From contig NZ_JAHWFK010000015.1 in NCBI RefSeq assembly GCF_019710575.1, forward strand, positions 62,001 to 126,000: 64,000 nucleotides of DNA, written 5' to 3'. How positions within the stretch are numbered: the first letter of the stretch is position 1; every line of letters begins with the position of its first letter. Made by a program: the position numbers and the translations under genes. The notes beneath the pieces are model-generated. The model saw nothing but the letters and a program-made list of their open reading frames with translations. It did no database searches and had not been told where the DNA came from. The DNA is from Paractinoplanes polyasparticus. GTDB taxonomy: Bacteria > Actinomycetota > Actinomycetes > Mycobacteriales > Micromonosporaceae. Positions 7,612 through 15,882 of the stretch are shown here, piece by piece.

Positions 7612-8999
7612 GCGCCTTCGACACGATCGTCCACCTGGTCTACTTGGCCTGCGCCACAGCCTTCGTGATCGGCCTGCACCTGATGAACGCGCCCGCCACG
7701 GCCCGGCGCGGCAACCAGGTGTCGGCGGCCGGCATGGGCCTGGCCATCGTGACCACGGTCGTGGTGCTGGCCGAGGGCGGGCGAATCAACGCGTACGCGG
7801 CCTGGGCACTCGGCCTCGGCACGGCCGGCGGCGCGGTGGCCGGGCTGGTCGCGGCCCGCCGGGTGCGGATGACCGCCATGCCACAGCTGGTGTCGCTGTT
7901 CAATGCGGTCGGCGGCGGCGCCGCGGCGCTGATCGCGCTCGGCGAGCACCCGGCGTCCACCCAGGCCGAAGTGACCGGCGTGCTAGACGTCCTGATCGGC
8001 GCGCTCACCTTCAGCGGCTCGCTGATCGCCTCGGGCAAACTGGCCGGGCGCGTGCCGGGGCGGCCCATCGTCGTTCGCTACGGCCGGTTGATCTCGTTCG
8101 GCCTCGCGGTCGTCGCCGCGGTCATGGCGGTGCTGGTCGTCGGGTTCGACGGCGGGGCGCCGGCGCTGTGGGGAGCGGCCGCCGCCGCGTTGGCCGCCGG
8201 TGTGCTGCTGACGCTGCCCATCGGCGGGGCCGACATGCCGGTGGTGATCTCGCTGCTCAACGCGTGCACGGGCACGGCGGTGGCGATGGCCGGGTTCGTG
8301 CTCGGCAGCACCCCGCTGATCATCGCGGGCGCGCTGGTCGGCGCGGCCGGGGCGATCCTGACCAAGCTGATGGCCGACGCGATGAACCGGCCGATCGGCG
8401 CGATCATCGCGGGCGGTTACGGCACGGGCGACGCGGTCGCGGTGGCGGCGGGGTCCGGCTCGTCGTCCGTACGCGAGATCACCGCCGACGACGCGGCCAT
8501 CCAACTCGCGTACGCCGGAAGGGTCGTCATCGTGCCGGGCTACGGACTCGCGGCGGCTCAGGCGCAGCACGAGGCCGTCGCCCTCGCGCAGGCGCTGACC
8601 GAGCGGGGGGTCGAGGTGTCGTACGCGATCCACCCGGTCGCCGGGCGCATGCCGGGCCACATGAACGTGCTGCTGGCCGAGGCCAACGCGCCCTACGAGC
8701 AGCTGGCCGATCTCGAGGAGAGCAACCCCGGCTTCCCGCGTACGGACGTGGCGCTGGTCATCGGGGCCAACGACGTGACCAACCCGGCGGCGCGGCGGCC
8801 CGGCAACCCGGTGTCGGGCATGCCCATCCTGGACGTCGACCGGGCCAAGAGCGTGATCGTCATCAAGCGCTCGCTGGGCCACGGCTACGCCGGCATCGAC
8901 AATGAGCTCTACGGTGATCCGCGTACGGCGATGCTGTTCGCGGACGCCAAGGCGGGGCTCGGCGCGTTGCTGGCCGGGCTCTCGGCGTACGCGAAATAG
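7608..8999 (+). CDS. pntB: NAD(P) transhydrogenase subunit beta
   Basis: In this 463-residue protein the N-terminal half is a helix bundle (domain II: FVIGLHLMNAPATARRGNQ, MPQLVSLFNAVGGGAAAL, MPVVISLLNACTGTAVAMAG). The C-terminal half is the NADP-binding domain III, with VIVPGYGLAAAQAQHE, HPVAGRMPGHMNVLLAEA, IGANDVTNPAAR and the C-terminal KRSLGHGYAGIDNELY. The start is the GTG at 7608, coupled to pntAB by a 4-bp overlap. It completes the enzyme that uses the proton gradient to reduce NADP with NADH. Confidence 0.96.
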   Translation: MSAFDTIVHLVYLACATAFVIGLHLMNAPATARRGNQVSAAGMGLAIVTTVVVLAEGGRINAYAAWALGLGTAGGAVAGLVAARRVRMTAMPQLVSLFNAVGGGAAALIALGEHPASTQAEVTGVLDVLIGALTFSGSLIASGKLAGRVPGRPIVVRYGRLISFGLAVVAAVMAVLVVGFDGGAPALWGAAAAALAAGVLLTLPIGGADMPVVISLLNACTGTAVAMAGFVLGSTPLIIAGALVGAAGAILTKLMADAMNRPIGAIIAGGYGTGDAVAVAAGSGSSSVREITADDAAIQLAYAGRVVIVPGYGLAAAQAQHEAVALAQALTERGVEVSYAIHPVAGRMPGHMNVLLAEANAPYEQLADLEESNPGFPRTDVALVIGANDVTNPAARRPGNPVSGMPILDVDRAKSVIVIKRSLGHGYAGIDNELYGDPRTAMLFADAKAGLGALLAGLSAYAK

Positions 9000-9081
9000 A
9001 TCGTTTCCTTGACATCGATAGATCGTGTTGGAACTCTCAGTGGCGGATCGCTCACCCTCCGCCTTTCTCGGGAGTGCCCCC

Positions 9082-10233
9082 GTGCAGAGTCCGCAAATCG
9101 ACGCGTTGCTCGACGACCCTGCCTCGCTCGACGAGTTCTGGCAGCGGGTGACGGCGGCCGGCACCCCGCTGGTCGAGCCCTGGCGCGACGATTCCCGCCT
9201 GGTCACGTTCCTGTGGCGGGGGCCGGCCCGCAGCACACGGGTGTGGTGGGGGCTCGACGTCGAACTCGAGCAGATGCCCGGCACGGATCTCTGGTACGCG
9301 ACCCGGGTGCTGCCCGCCGACCTGCGCACCATCTACTGCATCACGCACGACGGCGAGAAGGGCCTGCCGAGCGACGACCGCGGGCGGGGCCGGAGTCACA
9401 TCGACGTCCTCAACCCGCATCGGGAGTTCTTCCCGGGCGAGCCCGGCGACCCGGACGACCCCGACGCCTGGCTGTCGCTGCTGTCGCTGCCCGACGCCCC
9501 CGGCGAGCCGTGGCTCGAACCGCGCCCCGGCGTGCCGGCGGGGACGATCGTCGACGCGCCGCTGTCGCCGCCGGTCGCGGTCTACCGGCCCGCCGGCGTC
9601 CCGACCGAGGGCCTGCCGGTGCTGGTCGTCTTCGACGGCTGGATCTCGCGGACCGTCCAGCGCATCCCCACCATCCTCGACAACCTGATCGCGGCGGGCG
9701 AGATCCCACCCGTCGTCGCCCTGTTCGTCAGCAACTACGCGGCCACCCGCGACGCCGAGCTGACCCCCGGCTCCGAGCACGCCCGTTTCATCACCGACGA
9801 GCTGCTGCCGTGGGCGCGCGCCGAGCTGGGCGCCGGGGCCGACGGCCGGGCCAACGTCATCGCCGGGGTGTCCCGGGGCGGCCTCGCCGCGGCTGGGATA
9901 GCGCTCCGCTCGCCCGACTGCTTCGGCGCGGTCATCGCGCAGTCGGGCAGTTTCTGGTGGCCGAGCGACAACCCGGGCGGCCTGATCCGCGAGGTGGATC
10001 AGCGGCCGCCGGCCGACATCCGGTTCTATCTGGACGTCGGCATCCTCGAGACCGTCTCCGCGCCCGGCGGGGGCCCGAGCCAGATCGACGTCAACCGGTC
10101 CATGCGGGACGCGCTGCGCCGGCGGGGCTACTCGGTCTCGTACGCCGAGTACACCGGCGGGCACGACTACGTGAACTGGCGGCGCACCTTCGCCGACGGC
10201 CTGATCGCGGTGGCCGGCGTCCACGCGTCATGA
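9082..10233 (+). CDS. enterochelin esterase-like alpha/beta hydrolase
   Basis: This roughly 383-residue protein has the Fes architecture. An N-terminal beta domain (VTFLWRGPARSTRVWWGLDVE) precedes a C-terminal esterase-D-like domain with the nucleophile elbow GVSRGGLAA and the catalytic His in GGHDYVNW. Fes enzymes cut the trilactone backbone of ferric enterobactin-type siderophores, but many actinobacterial homologues hydrolyse other esters. I chose GTG 9082 because GGGAG lies 7 nt upstream; an in-frame GTG at 9025 would add 19 residues but has no ribosome site. It is coupled by ATGA to the next gene. Confidence 0.88.
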   Translation: MQSPQIDALLDDPASLDEFWQRVTAAGTPLVEPWRDDSRLVTFLWRGPARSTRVWWGLDVELEQMPGTDLWYATRVLPADLRTIYCITHDGEKGLPSDDRGRGRSHIDVLNPHREFFPGEPGDPDDPDAWLSLLSLPDAPGEPWLEPRPGVPAGTIVDAPLSPPVAVYRPAGVPTEGLPVLVVFDGWISRTVQRIPTILDNLIAAGEIPPVVALFVSNYAATRDAELTPGSEHARFITDELLPWARAELGAGADGRANVIAGVSRGGLAAAGIALRSPDCFGAVIAQSGSFWWPSDNPGGLIREVDQRPPADIRFYLDVGILETVSAPGGGPSQIDVNRSMRDALRRRGYSVSYAEYTGGHDYVNWRRTFADGLIAVAGVHAS

Positions 10234-10844
10234 ACCGGGCCGACACGCTCGGGTCGCTGTGGCAGGCCTGGGCGGCGCAGGGCGAGGCGCTCACCGCAAA
10301 GCAGTGGGCCACGCCGACCCGGCTGCCCCCGTGGGACGTCCGCGCCCTGTTCGCCCATGCCTCGGCGTGGCCGCGCTGGCTGGCGTACATCGTGACCCAG
10401 GAGCGTGAGACGCCACCGACCCATCCGACGGCGGCGGCGCTGTTGCTCGACTTCAACGCGCCCGACGGGTTGGCCACGCGGATGCGGCAGTCGACCGCCG
10501 ACAAGGCGGTGGACGACGGCCGGAAGCACACGACGGAGCAGATGATCGCGGCGTGCGCCGAGGTCGGGCCGCAGGCGCTCGACGAGGCGCGCGCTCTCGG
10601 CGACGTGGTGGTCGACTACCTCGGCCTGGCCCGGCTGCGGCTCGACGAGGTGCTGAGCATCGGCATCCTCGAGGCGACCGTGCACCTGCTCGACCTGCAG
10701 CGGGCTTTGGGCGTACGGCCGTCGGCGCCGCCCGGCGGACTCGCGCTCACGGCGTCCGTGCTGACCGCCATGGCCGACCCGGTCGACCTCATCGAGGCTG
10801 CCACCGGCCGTACCGGCGCCGAGGTCTTCCCCGTCCTCAGGTGA
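10230..10844 (+). CDS. maleylpyruvate isomerase / mycothiol-dependent (DinB-like) family protein
   Basis: This 204-residue four-helix protein has the DinB_2/MDMPI N-terminal pattern: WQAWAAQGEALTAKQWATPTRLPPWDVRALFAHASAW, and later GILEATVHLLDLQRALG with the His of the metal triad. Such actinobacterial proteins bind a metal and often use mycothiol, but the substrate is unknown. The ATG overlaps the stop of the esterase (ATGA), so they are co-translated. The 3' end overlaps the convergent DMT transporter gene by 8 bp. Confidence 0.85.
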   Translation: MNRADTLGSLWQAWAAQGEALTAKQWATPTRLPPWDVRALFAHASAWPRWLAYIVTQERETPPTHPTAAALLLDFNAPDGLATRMRQSTADKAVDDGRKHTTEQMIAACAEVGPQALDEARALGDVVVDYLGLARLRLDEVLSIGILEATVHLLDLQRALGVRPSAPPGGLALTASVLTAMADPVDLIEAATGRTGAEVFPVLR

Positions 10845-11667
10845 CCGCCAGAATGACGACGCCCGCGAAGATGACTCCGGCTCCGAGCGCGGCCGTTCTG
10901 ATCGGCTTGCGGGCCGTGAACCAGGTGAGGGCGATCACGAAGAGGATGCCGGTCTCGCGCAGGGCGGCGACGGCCGCGACCTGGGCCGCGGAGACCAGCG
11001 AGATCGCGGCCAGGGCCAGCCCGTGGGCCGCGAACGAGCCGAGGCCGATCACCAGGGGCGCCGGCTGGAAGCGGGACCGGATGGCTCCCGGCCGGGCCAG
11101 GGAGGTCACGACAACGAGCGGCGCCATCGTCAGCCAGAAGTAGGTGGCCGGGTCGGCATGCCGCAGACCCAGCGAGGCCACGTACGTGTAGCAGGTCAGC
11201 GAGACCGCGACCGGCGCCGCCGCCAGCACCGACCGCCGGTCCGCCCCGGCCGCGGTCAGGAAGATCCCGCCGCTGATGACCAGGACGCCCAGCGCCGCCC
11301 CGGCGTGAAAGCCGCCGGTCGGCAGGGTCAGAAGCAGCAGCAGTACGGGGGCCAGACCGCGCGCGATCGGATAGGCGGCATGCACCGGGGCGCGGGCGTA
11401 GGCCACGTTGAGCAACAGGGAATAGGTGACCGAGAAGCAGGCCGAGAGGGCCAGGTAGCCCCAGGCCGCGTCCTCCACCCGCCACCGGGCGAGGGCGAGC
11501 GGCGTCCATGCGAGGAACCCGTACGCGTTACTGGCGATGGTGACGTCGAAGCCCCTGCCCGCCCCGGCGCCCTTGTCAGCCGCCGCTCCCGCCAGCAGCA
11601 CGTTCCACAGTGCATGCAGAAGCGCGGACGAGAGCACCAGCCCCAGCGCGAGCGGCGGAAGCCCCAT
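10837..11667 (-). CDS. EamA/DMT-family transporter
   Basis: About 276 residues form ten predicted transmembrane helices in two EamA-like halves (for example LALGLVLSSALLHALWNVLL, and AAQVAAVAALRETGILFVI near the C-terminus, a segment frequent in this family). It probably exports a small metabolite or amino acid across the cytoplasmic membrane; the direction and substrate are not visible. The start was set at the ATG at 11667 (MGLPPL), since the 14 residues upstream are hydrophilic and atypical. It is divergent from the phosphotransferase gene by 68 bp. Confidence 0.88.
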   Translation of the reverse strand: MGLPPLALGLVLSSALLHALWNVLLAGAAADKGAGAGRGFDVTIASNAYGFLAWTPLALARWRVEDAAWGYLALSACFSVTYSLLLNVAYARAPVHAAYPIARGLAPVLLLLLTLPTGGFHAGAALGVLVISGGIFLTAAGADRRSVLAAAPVAVSLTCYTYVASLGLRHADPATYFWLTMAPLVVVTSLARPGAIRSRFQPAPLVIGLGSFAAHGLALAAISLVSAAQVAAVAALRETGILFVIALTWFTARKPIRTAALGAGVIFAGVVILAVT

Positions 11668-11735
11668 GCCGCCAGTCTGTGCCGCCCGCCGCGCCGGGAC
11701 TGTCGCCAATCGGCCAGAGCCGTACAGTGACCGGG

Positions 11736-12503
11736 GTGGAGATCCTTCCCGGCGGCATCAACGAGGTCGTCCGCCTCGGTGACACCGTGCGCCGCCCGAC
11801 CGGTCCGTGGTCCCCGAACGTGCACGCGCTGCTGCGCCACCTCGAGGCCGAGGGTTTCACCGGCGCCCCGCGTGTGGTCGCTGAGCCCGCCGACGGTTTC
11901 GAATACCTGTCGTACCTGCCCGGCGACGTGTCGAACTATCCGGCCACTCCGGCCGCGGCCTCCCGGACGGCCCTGACCACCGCGGCGACGCTGCTCCGGG
12001 CCTACCACGACGCGACGGCCGGGTTCGCCGGGTCGGCCCCGCGCGACGGCTGGCAGGTCCCCGCCCGGCACCCGGTCGAGGTCATCTGCCACGCCGACTA
12101 CGCCCCGCACAACTGCGTCCTGACCGGCGCCGAGGTGACCGGCATGTTCGACTTCGACTTCGCCCACCCCGGGCCCCGCCGGTGGGACGTGGCGTACGCG
12201 GTCTACCGCTGGGTGCCCCTGACCGCCCCCACCAACGCCGACGGCTTCGGCACCACGACGGAGCAGGCGACCCGCCTGGGGTTGTTCTGTGACGCGTACG
12301 GCTTGGACGCTCCCACCCGGGCCACCCTCATCCCCGAGGTCGCCGCCCGCCTGCACGCGCTGGTGTCCCTGATGCGCACCGGGGCCGAAGCCGGCAACAA
12401 GGCGTTCGCCTCCCACCTGGCCGAGGGCCACCACCGTCAGTATCTGACCGACGCCGACTACGTCCTGGCCGAGCGCCGGACGCTGGAGCGGCATCTGGCT
12501 TGA
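11736..12503 (+). CDS. aminoglycoside-phosphotransferase-fold kinase
   Basis: About 255 residues. Brenner's motif ICHADYAPHNCVL holds the catalytic Asp, and MFDFDFAHPGPRRWDVAYA holds the metal-binding Asp, so the kinase active site looks intact. The N-terminal lobe is short. The family phosphorylates small molecules (aminoglycosides, choline, fructosamine and others) and the substrate cannot be told. A TACAGT -10 box at 11723 lies 7 nt before the GTG at 11736, so I read it as leaderless; a GTG at 11727 is the alternative. No ribosome site is visible for either. Confidence 0.85.
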   Translation: MEILPGGINEVVRLGDTVRRPTGPWSPNVHALLRHLEAEGFTGAPRVVAEPADGFEYLSYLPGDVSNYPATPAAASRTALTTAATLLRAYHDATAGFAGSAPRDGWQVPARHPVEVICHADYAPHNCVLTGAEVTGMFDFDFAHPGPRRWDVAYAVYRWVPLTAPTNADGFGTTTEQATRLGLFCDAYGLDAPTRATLIPEVAARLHALVSLMRTGAEAGNKAFASHLAEGHHRQYLTDADYVLAERRTLERHLA

Positions 12504-12652
12504 GCCGCCGAGCTCGGCAGCCCGCAGCACCGTCGGCGCCGCGGAAGTGCGGCGGGTGCGCACCGCGGTGCCGGCCCGGGCCAGATCGGCGAGCACGCTG
12601 CTCGTAGGCCGCCGGGTCCTGCCGAGCCGACCTTCAATCGGTGGATCGAGGC

Positions 12653-13345
12653 TCAGGTTCCCCCGATCCCGATAGTCAGCGGCATCACGACGACACCGGT
12701 GAACCGTCCGTCGCCGTCCTGCATGGTCAGCACCAGGTACCCGCGGAACGGGTTCGCGTCCCTCGTGAAGTTGGCGTTCGCCTGCCAGTCCTCGTCCGCG
12801 TCGATCCGCTCCGACCAGCTGGTCAACTCCTCGGAGTTGCGGGCGTCCAGCAGGCGTACCCGCGCTGTGCCGTCGGTATCGGTCCGGAAGTTGACCGACA
12901 GCGGCGGGTTGACCGCACCGTTCGGCTCGGGGTTGCGCACGGTGATGCGCGGCGACTGCATTGCCTGCACGCCCCACGCCCCGCCGCCATCGTCCCGACG
13001 CAGGCTCACCGTGCCGAGCACGCTCCCGTTCCGGGTCGTGACCTCGACCAGCCGTGCCTCGCCCCCGCTGTCCTGCTCGACCGAGAAGGACAAGTCGGAC
13101 GTCGCGATGCCGAGTTCGTTGAGGAACTGCTGGGCGGTCGGTCCCGGATCATCGTTCGCCGGCCCCGGTCCGGTCTTCCCGCCCACCAGAGCCCGCGGCC
13201 AGATGATCGGATAGCCGGCGGTCGTGCTCTGCTGCGGCGCGGCCGTGGGTATGTCGCTGTCCGAGCGACGGTTCACCGTCACCGCGGCGACCACCACGAG
13301 GATCACTCCCAGCGCCGTGGCCGATATCAGGAAACGCTTCCGCAT
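12653..13345 (-). CDS. membrane-anchored protein with C-terminal Ig-like (Gmad2-like) domain
   Basis: The 230 residues open with MRKRFLISATALGVILVVVAAVTV, a single N-terminal membrane anchor, followed by an exported region. The C-terminal part (RITVRNPEPNGAVNPPLSVNF ... GYLVLTM) resembles the immunoglobulin-like Gmad2 domain seen in cell-wall and spore-germination proteins (pattern-based inference). No lipobox is present. The ATG at 13345 has GGAAGG 5-6 nt upstream. It lies 56 bp downstream of the deaminase gene on the same strand. The 150 bp to its 3' side contain no convincing gene. Confidence 0.7.
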   Translation of the reverse strand: MRKRFLISATALGVILVVVAAVTVNRRSDSDIPTAAPQQSTTAGYPIIWPRALVGGKTGPGPANDDPGPTAQQFLNELGIATSDLSFSVEQDSGGEARLVEVTTRNGSVLGTVSLRRDDGGGAWGVQAMQSPRITVRNPEPNGAVNPPLSVNFRTDTDGTARVRLLDARNSEELTSWSERIDADEDWQANANFTRDANPFRGYLVLTMQDGDGRFTGVVVMPLTIGIGGT

Positions 13346-13401
13346 GACTGCCTTCCGCCCTTGGGTCGTCATACCGATGCACCCGATTGATTCCGGAGTT
13401 C

Positions 13402-13833
13402 TCAGAGCAGGTGGGCGTTGGCGGCGCGTGCCTGTTCCGCGAAGGCCGGCAGCTCGACGACCTCGATGCCGGCCGCGGTCAGCAAGGCCACGCCCTCGCA
13501 GGTCACGAACAGGTCCGGCTCGCGCCAGGCCAGCACCACGCGGGGGATGCCGGCCGCGATGATCAGGCTCGTGCAGGTGGCGCCGGGTCGGCTGGCGCGC
13601 TTGGAGCACGGTTCCAGGCTGCTGTAGAGCGTCGCCTGCCGCAGCCCCGTGCCCGCCCTGAGCAGCGCGGACTCCTCGGCGTGGACCATCGGGTCGACAT
13701 CGCGCGACCAGCCGCACGCGATCTCGTCGCCGTCGGCGCCGACGATGACGGCCCCCACCGCGAACGCCGTCGACGAGCGCGGCGACCGATGAGCCAGCTC
13801 CACCGCGCGGCTCATCCAGCGGTCGTCATCCAT
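13402..13833 (-). CDS. cytidine/deoxycytidylate-type zinc deaminase (RibD-like)
   Basis: The 143-residue protein has the zinc-dependent deaminase core. HAEESAL supplies His and the catalytic Glu, and SLEPCSKRASRPGATCTSLI supplies the two zinc Cys. The EPCSKR..R...C spacing is that of the RibD pyrimidine-deaminase group rather than of free cytidine deaminase. No reductase domain is fused and no rib genes are nearby, so a role in riboflavin synthesis is unlikely; it may act on a modified pyrimidine or an antibiotic intermediate. The start is the ATG at 13833. Confidence 0.88.
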   Translation of the reverse strand: MDDDRWMSRAVELAHRSPRSSTAFAVGAVIVGADGDEIACGWSRDVDPMVHAEESALLRAGTGLRQATLYSSLEPCSKRASRPGATCTSLIIAAGIPRVVLAWREPDLFVTCEGVALLTAAGIEVVELPAFAEQARAANAHLL

Positions 13834-13955
13834 GCGGTTCCCATCGGCGTGCCTACCGGACGTGCGGCCGCTCAGGCGAGCCGCACCAGCTCGCAACTTA
13901 CGCGATAGCCCACGCTCGATCGGCCGCGGTGGCGGCCCGCACGGTCGGCGCCCGG

Positions 13956-14741
13956 TCAGAGCGGCGAAGCGAAGTTCTGCGTCCAGTACTGGGTGCCCTT
14001 GCCGGACTTGGCCAGGCCGACGCCGATGTGCTTGTAACCGCAGTTCAGGATGTTGGCCTTGTGGCCGGGGCTGTTCATCCAGCCGTCCATGACGTCGGCC
14101 GGGGTGCGGTAGCCGGCCGCGACGTTCTCGGCGACGCCGCCCCACCGGTATCCCTCGGCGGTGACGCGGTCGCCCATCGAGGCCTCACCGGGCAGCTGGT
14201 GCGACATGGAGTCCTGGTCGGCCTGCCGTTCGGAGTGCTTCTGTGCCGCCCGGTGCAGCCGCGACTCGCCGGCCAGGGAGCCGCATCCGGCCGCCTTGCG
14301 CTCCACGTTGACCAGGCGGATCACCTCGGTGACCGTGGACGTGCTGCCGCCGGAGGCGGGGCGCTGGGTCGTCCGGGTCGGTGCCGGGGCCTCGGTCTTC
14401 GTCGGCGCCTTCGTCTTCGTCTTGGCCGGGCGCCTGGTGGCGGTGCTGGTCGGCCGGGCCGTGGTGGGCTTGGCGCTGGGCGTGGCTCGGCTCGGCGACG
14501 GGCTCGCTGTGCCCGGAGACGCCGTCGGCAGCGGATCGGCGGCCGGCTCCGTGCCGAGGCTCGACCCGGTCGAGGCGTCGGCGGGCGGCGCGTCGAGGGG
14601 CGCTGTCGCGGTCAGGCGGGCCCCGCCGTCGTCGGATGAGGACCGTGCCACGGCGATGCCGGCGAAGCTGACACCGATCACCCCGACCGCGAGGGCGGCT
14701 GTCAGGACAGGGCGGAAACGGCGGGCGGCATGCGCGGGCAC
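13956..14741 (-). CDS. exported CAP (SCP/PR-1)-domain protein
   Basis: The 261 residues comprise a membrane anchor or signal at about 10-32, a long Pro/Thr/Ser/Ala/Lys-rich linker (about 40-135, typical of cell-wall-spanning regions), and a CAP domain at about 138-261. Domain signatures are EVIRLVNVERKAAGC, HSERQADQDSMSHQLPG, GGVAENVAAGYRTPADVMDGWMNSPGHKANIL and YWTQNFASPL. CAP domains act outside the cell; bacterial members are poorly understood. A GAGGAG-type ribosome site precedes the ATG. The linker codons are highly repetitive. Confidence 0.93.
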   Translation of the reverse strand: MPAHAARRFRPVLTAALAVGVIGVSFAGIAVARSSSDDGGARLTATAPLDAPPADASTGSSLGTEPAADPLPTASPGTASPSPSRATPSAKPTTARPTSTATRRPAKTKTKAPTKTEAPAPTRTTQRPASGGSTSTVTEVIRLVNVERKAAGCGSLAGESRLHRAAQKHSERQADQDSMSHQLPGEASMGDRVTAEGYRWGGVAENVAAGYRTPADVMDGWMNSPGHKANILNCGYKHIGVGLAKSGKGTQYWTQNFASPL

Positions 14742-14840
14742 GGTGAATCTCCTCGGATGGGGGACGGCGGATCAAACTATCCACATCCGTACCGAGCCCG
14801 GCCGATCCTAAGGAACCCTTAAAGATCCGCTCAGCGGGCT

Positions 14841-14938
14841 TTAACGGTGGGCCCGTCGGGTGAGCTGGGTGTCCAGGTAGCGGAGGGCCTGGAACAAACC
14901 TTCCGAGAAGGCCGGGAACGGTTGCCGCCCAGTCCGCT
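14841..14938 (-). pseudogene. C-terminal fragment of an unidentified gene
   Basis: A minus-strand frame ending in TAA at 14841 encodes GQPFPAFSEGLFQALRYLD followed by TQLTRRAHR. It has strong third-position GC bias and a natural protein end, but the frame dies upstream at about 14938, exactly where a hairpin and then a plus-strand gene remnant begin. I read it as the surviving tail of a gene whose front was lost. The family is not recognised. Confidence 0.45.
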
Positions 14939-14949
14939 GAACGGACTGG
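14929..14949. other. hairpin at the junction of two gene remnants
   Basis: CCAGTCCG-CTGAA-CGGACTGG gives 8-bp perfect arms with a 5-nt loop. It sits where the minus-strand fragment stops and the plus-strand LuxR fragment begins, so it may mark a deletion endpoint. Confidence 0.6.
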
Positions 14950-14962
14950 CCATGGTCGCCAC

Positions 14963-15874
14963 GTGGCGCGGCGACTCGAGACAGCGGCCCGGCTGACCGC
15001 CGAGCACGACGCGGTCAAGGAGGCGACGGGAACCAGGATCGCGCCGTACGGAGCCATGCTGCTCGCCGCCTATCAGGGACAGACGGCGAACGCGTCCGCC
15101 TTCATTGCGGCGGACACGGACGACTCGATCAGCCGCGGGGAAGGGCTCGGCGTGGACCACGCACGGTGGTGCACCGCGATCCTGAACAACAGCGTGGGAC
15201 GGTACCCGGAGGCGATGGCGGCGGCCCGTCCCGCCGACCCGAAGGCGCCGGCGCTGCTCATCTCCACCTGGATGCTGCCCGAGCGCATCGAGGCGGCGGT
15301 TCGCTGCGGGGAACGGGACGTGGCCGCCGCCGCACTGGCCGAGTTAGAGTCCACCGCGAACCCCGGGCAGCACGGGTGGGGCCGGGGCATCGCGGCACGC
15401 TCGCGGGCCCTGCTCAGCGACGGCGATGAGGCAGACGGGTTCTTCCGGGAGGCGATCGAGCAGCTGGGCCGGGCTCGGGTCCGGGGCGAGCTGGCCCGGG
15501 CCGAGCTGCTGTACGGGGAATGGCTGCGCCGTGAGAACCGTCGCGGCGAGGCCCGGGAACACCTGCGCACAGCCCATGACATGTTCGCGGCGATGTCGGC
15601 CGACGGCTTCGCCGAGCGGGCCCGCCTCGAGCTGCTGGCGACCGGCGAACACGTACGTCGCCGGCAGGCGGGCAGCCGGGCCGAGCTGACGCCTCAGGAG
15701 TTGCACATCGCGCGCCTGGCCCGGGACGGTCGTACCAACACCGAGATCGCGGGGGAGCTCTATCTCAGCGCGCGGACGGTGGAGTGGCATCTGCGCAAGG
15801 TGTTCACCAAGTTGGGGATCAGCTTGCGGCGCGGCCTCAAGGGCGCCCTGCCGAGCATGGGCCCGGCCGCGTGA
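14963..15874 (+). pseudogene. N-terminally truncated LuxR-family AAA regulator
   Basis: The 303 residues start abruptly inside the helical repeat region typical of about 900-residue ATP-binding LuxR regulators (LETAARLTAEHDAV, GEGLGVDHARWCTAILNNSVGRY, WMLPERIEAAVRCGE). They end with an intact LuxR HTH (ELTPQELHIARLARDGRTNTEIAGELYLS, TVEWHLRKVFTKLGIS). The AAA ATPase half is missing and no good start or ribosome site exists, so it is most likely a 3' relic. Expression as a free DNA-binding protein cannot be excluded, since the HTH frame is intact. Its end overlaps the first bases before the ABC lipoprotein gene. Confidence 0.65.
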
Positions 15875-15882
15875 GGGGAATC

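Noticed and set aside
9009..9037. TTGACA at 9009 as a promoter for the esterase gene
   Set aside because: The spaced -10 position (AACTCT) matches poorly, so the promoter is not supported, although it would agree with the start at 9082.
12505..12650. Coding-like minus-strand stretch (SSVLADLARAGTAVRTRRTS...) in the gap after the phosphotransferase
   Set aside because: GC3 bias is suggestive of a remnant, but it has no start, no natural end and no recognisable family; too short to call.
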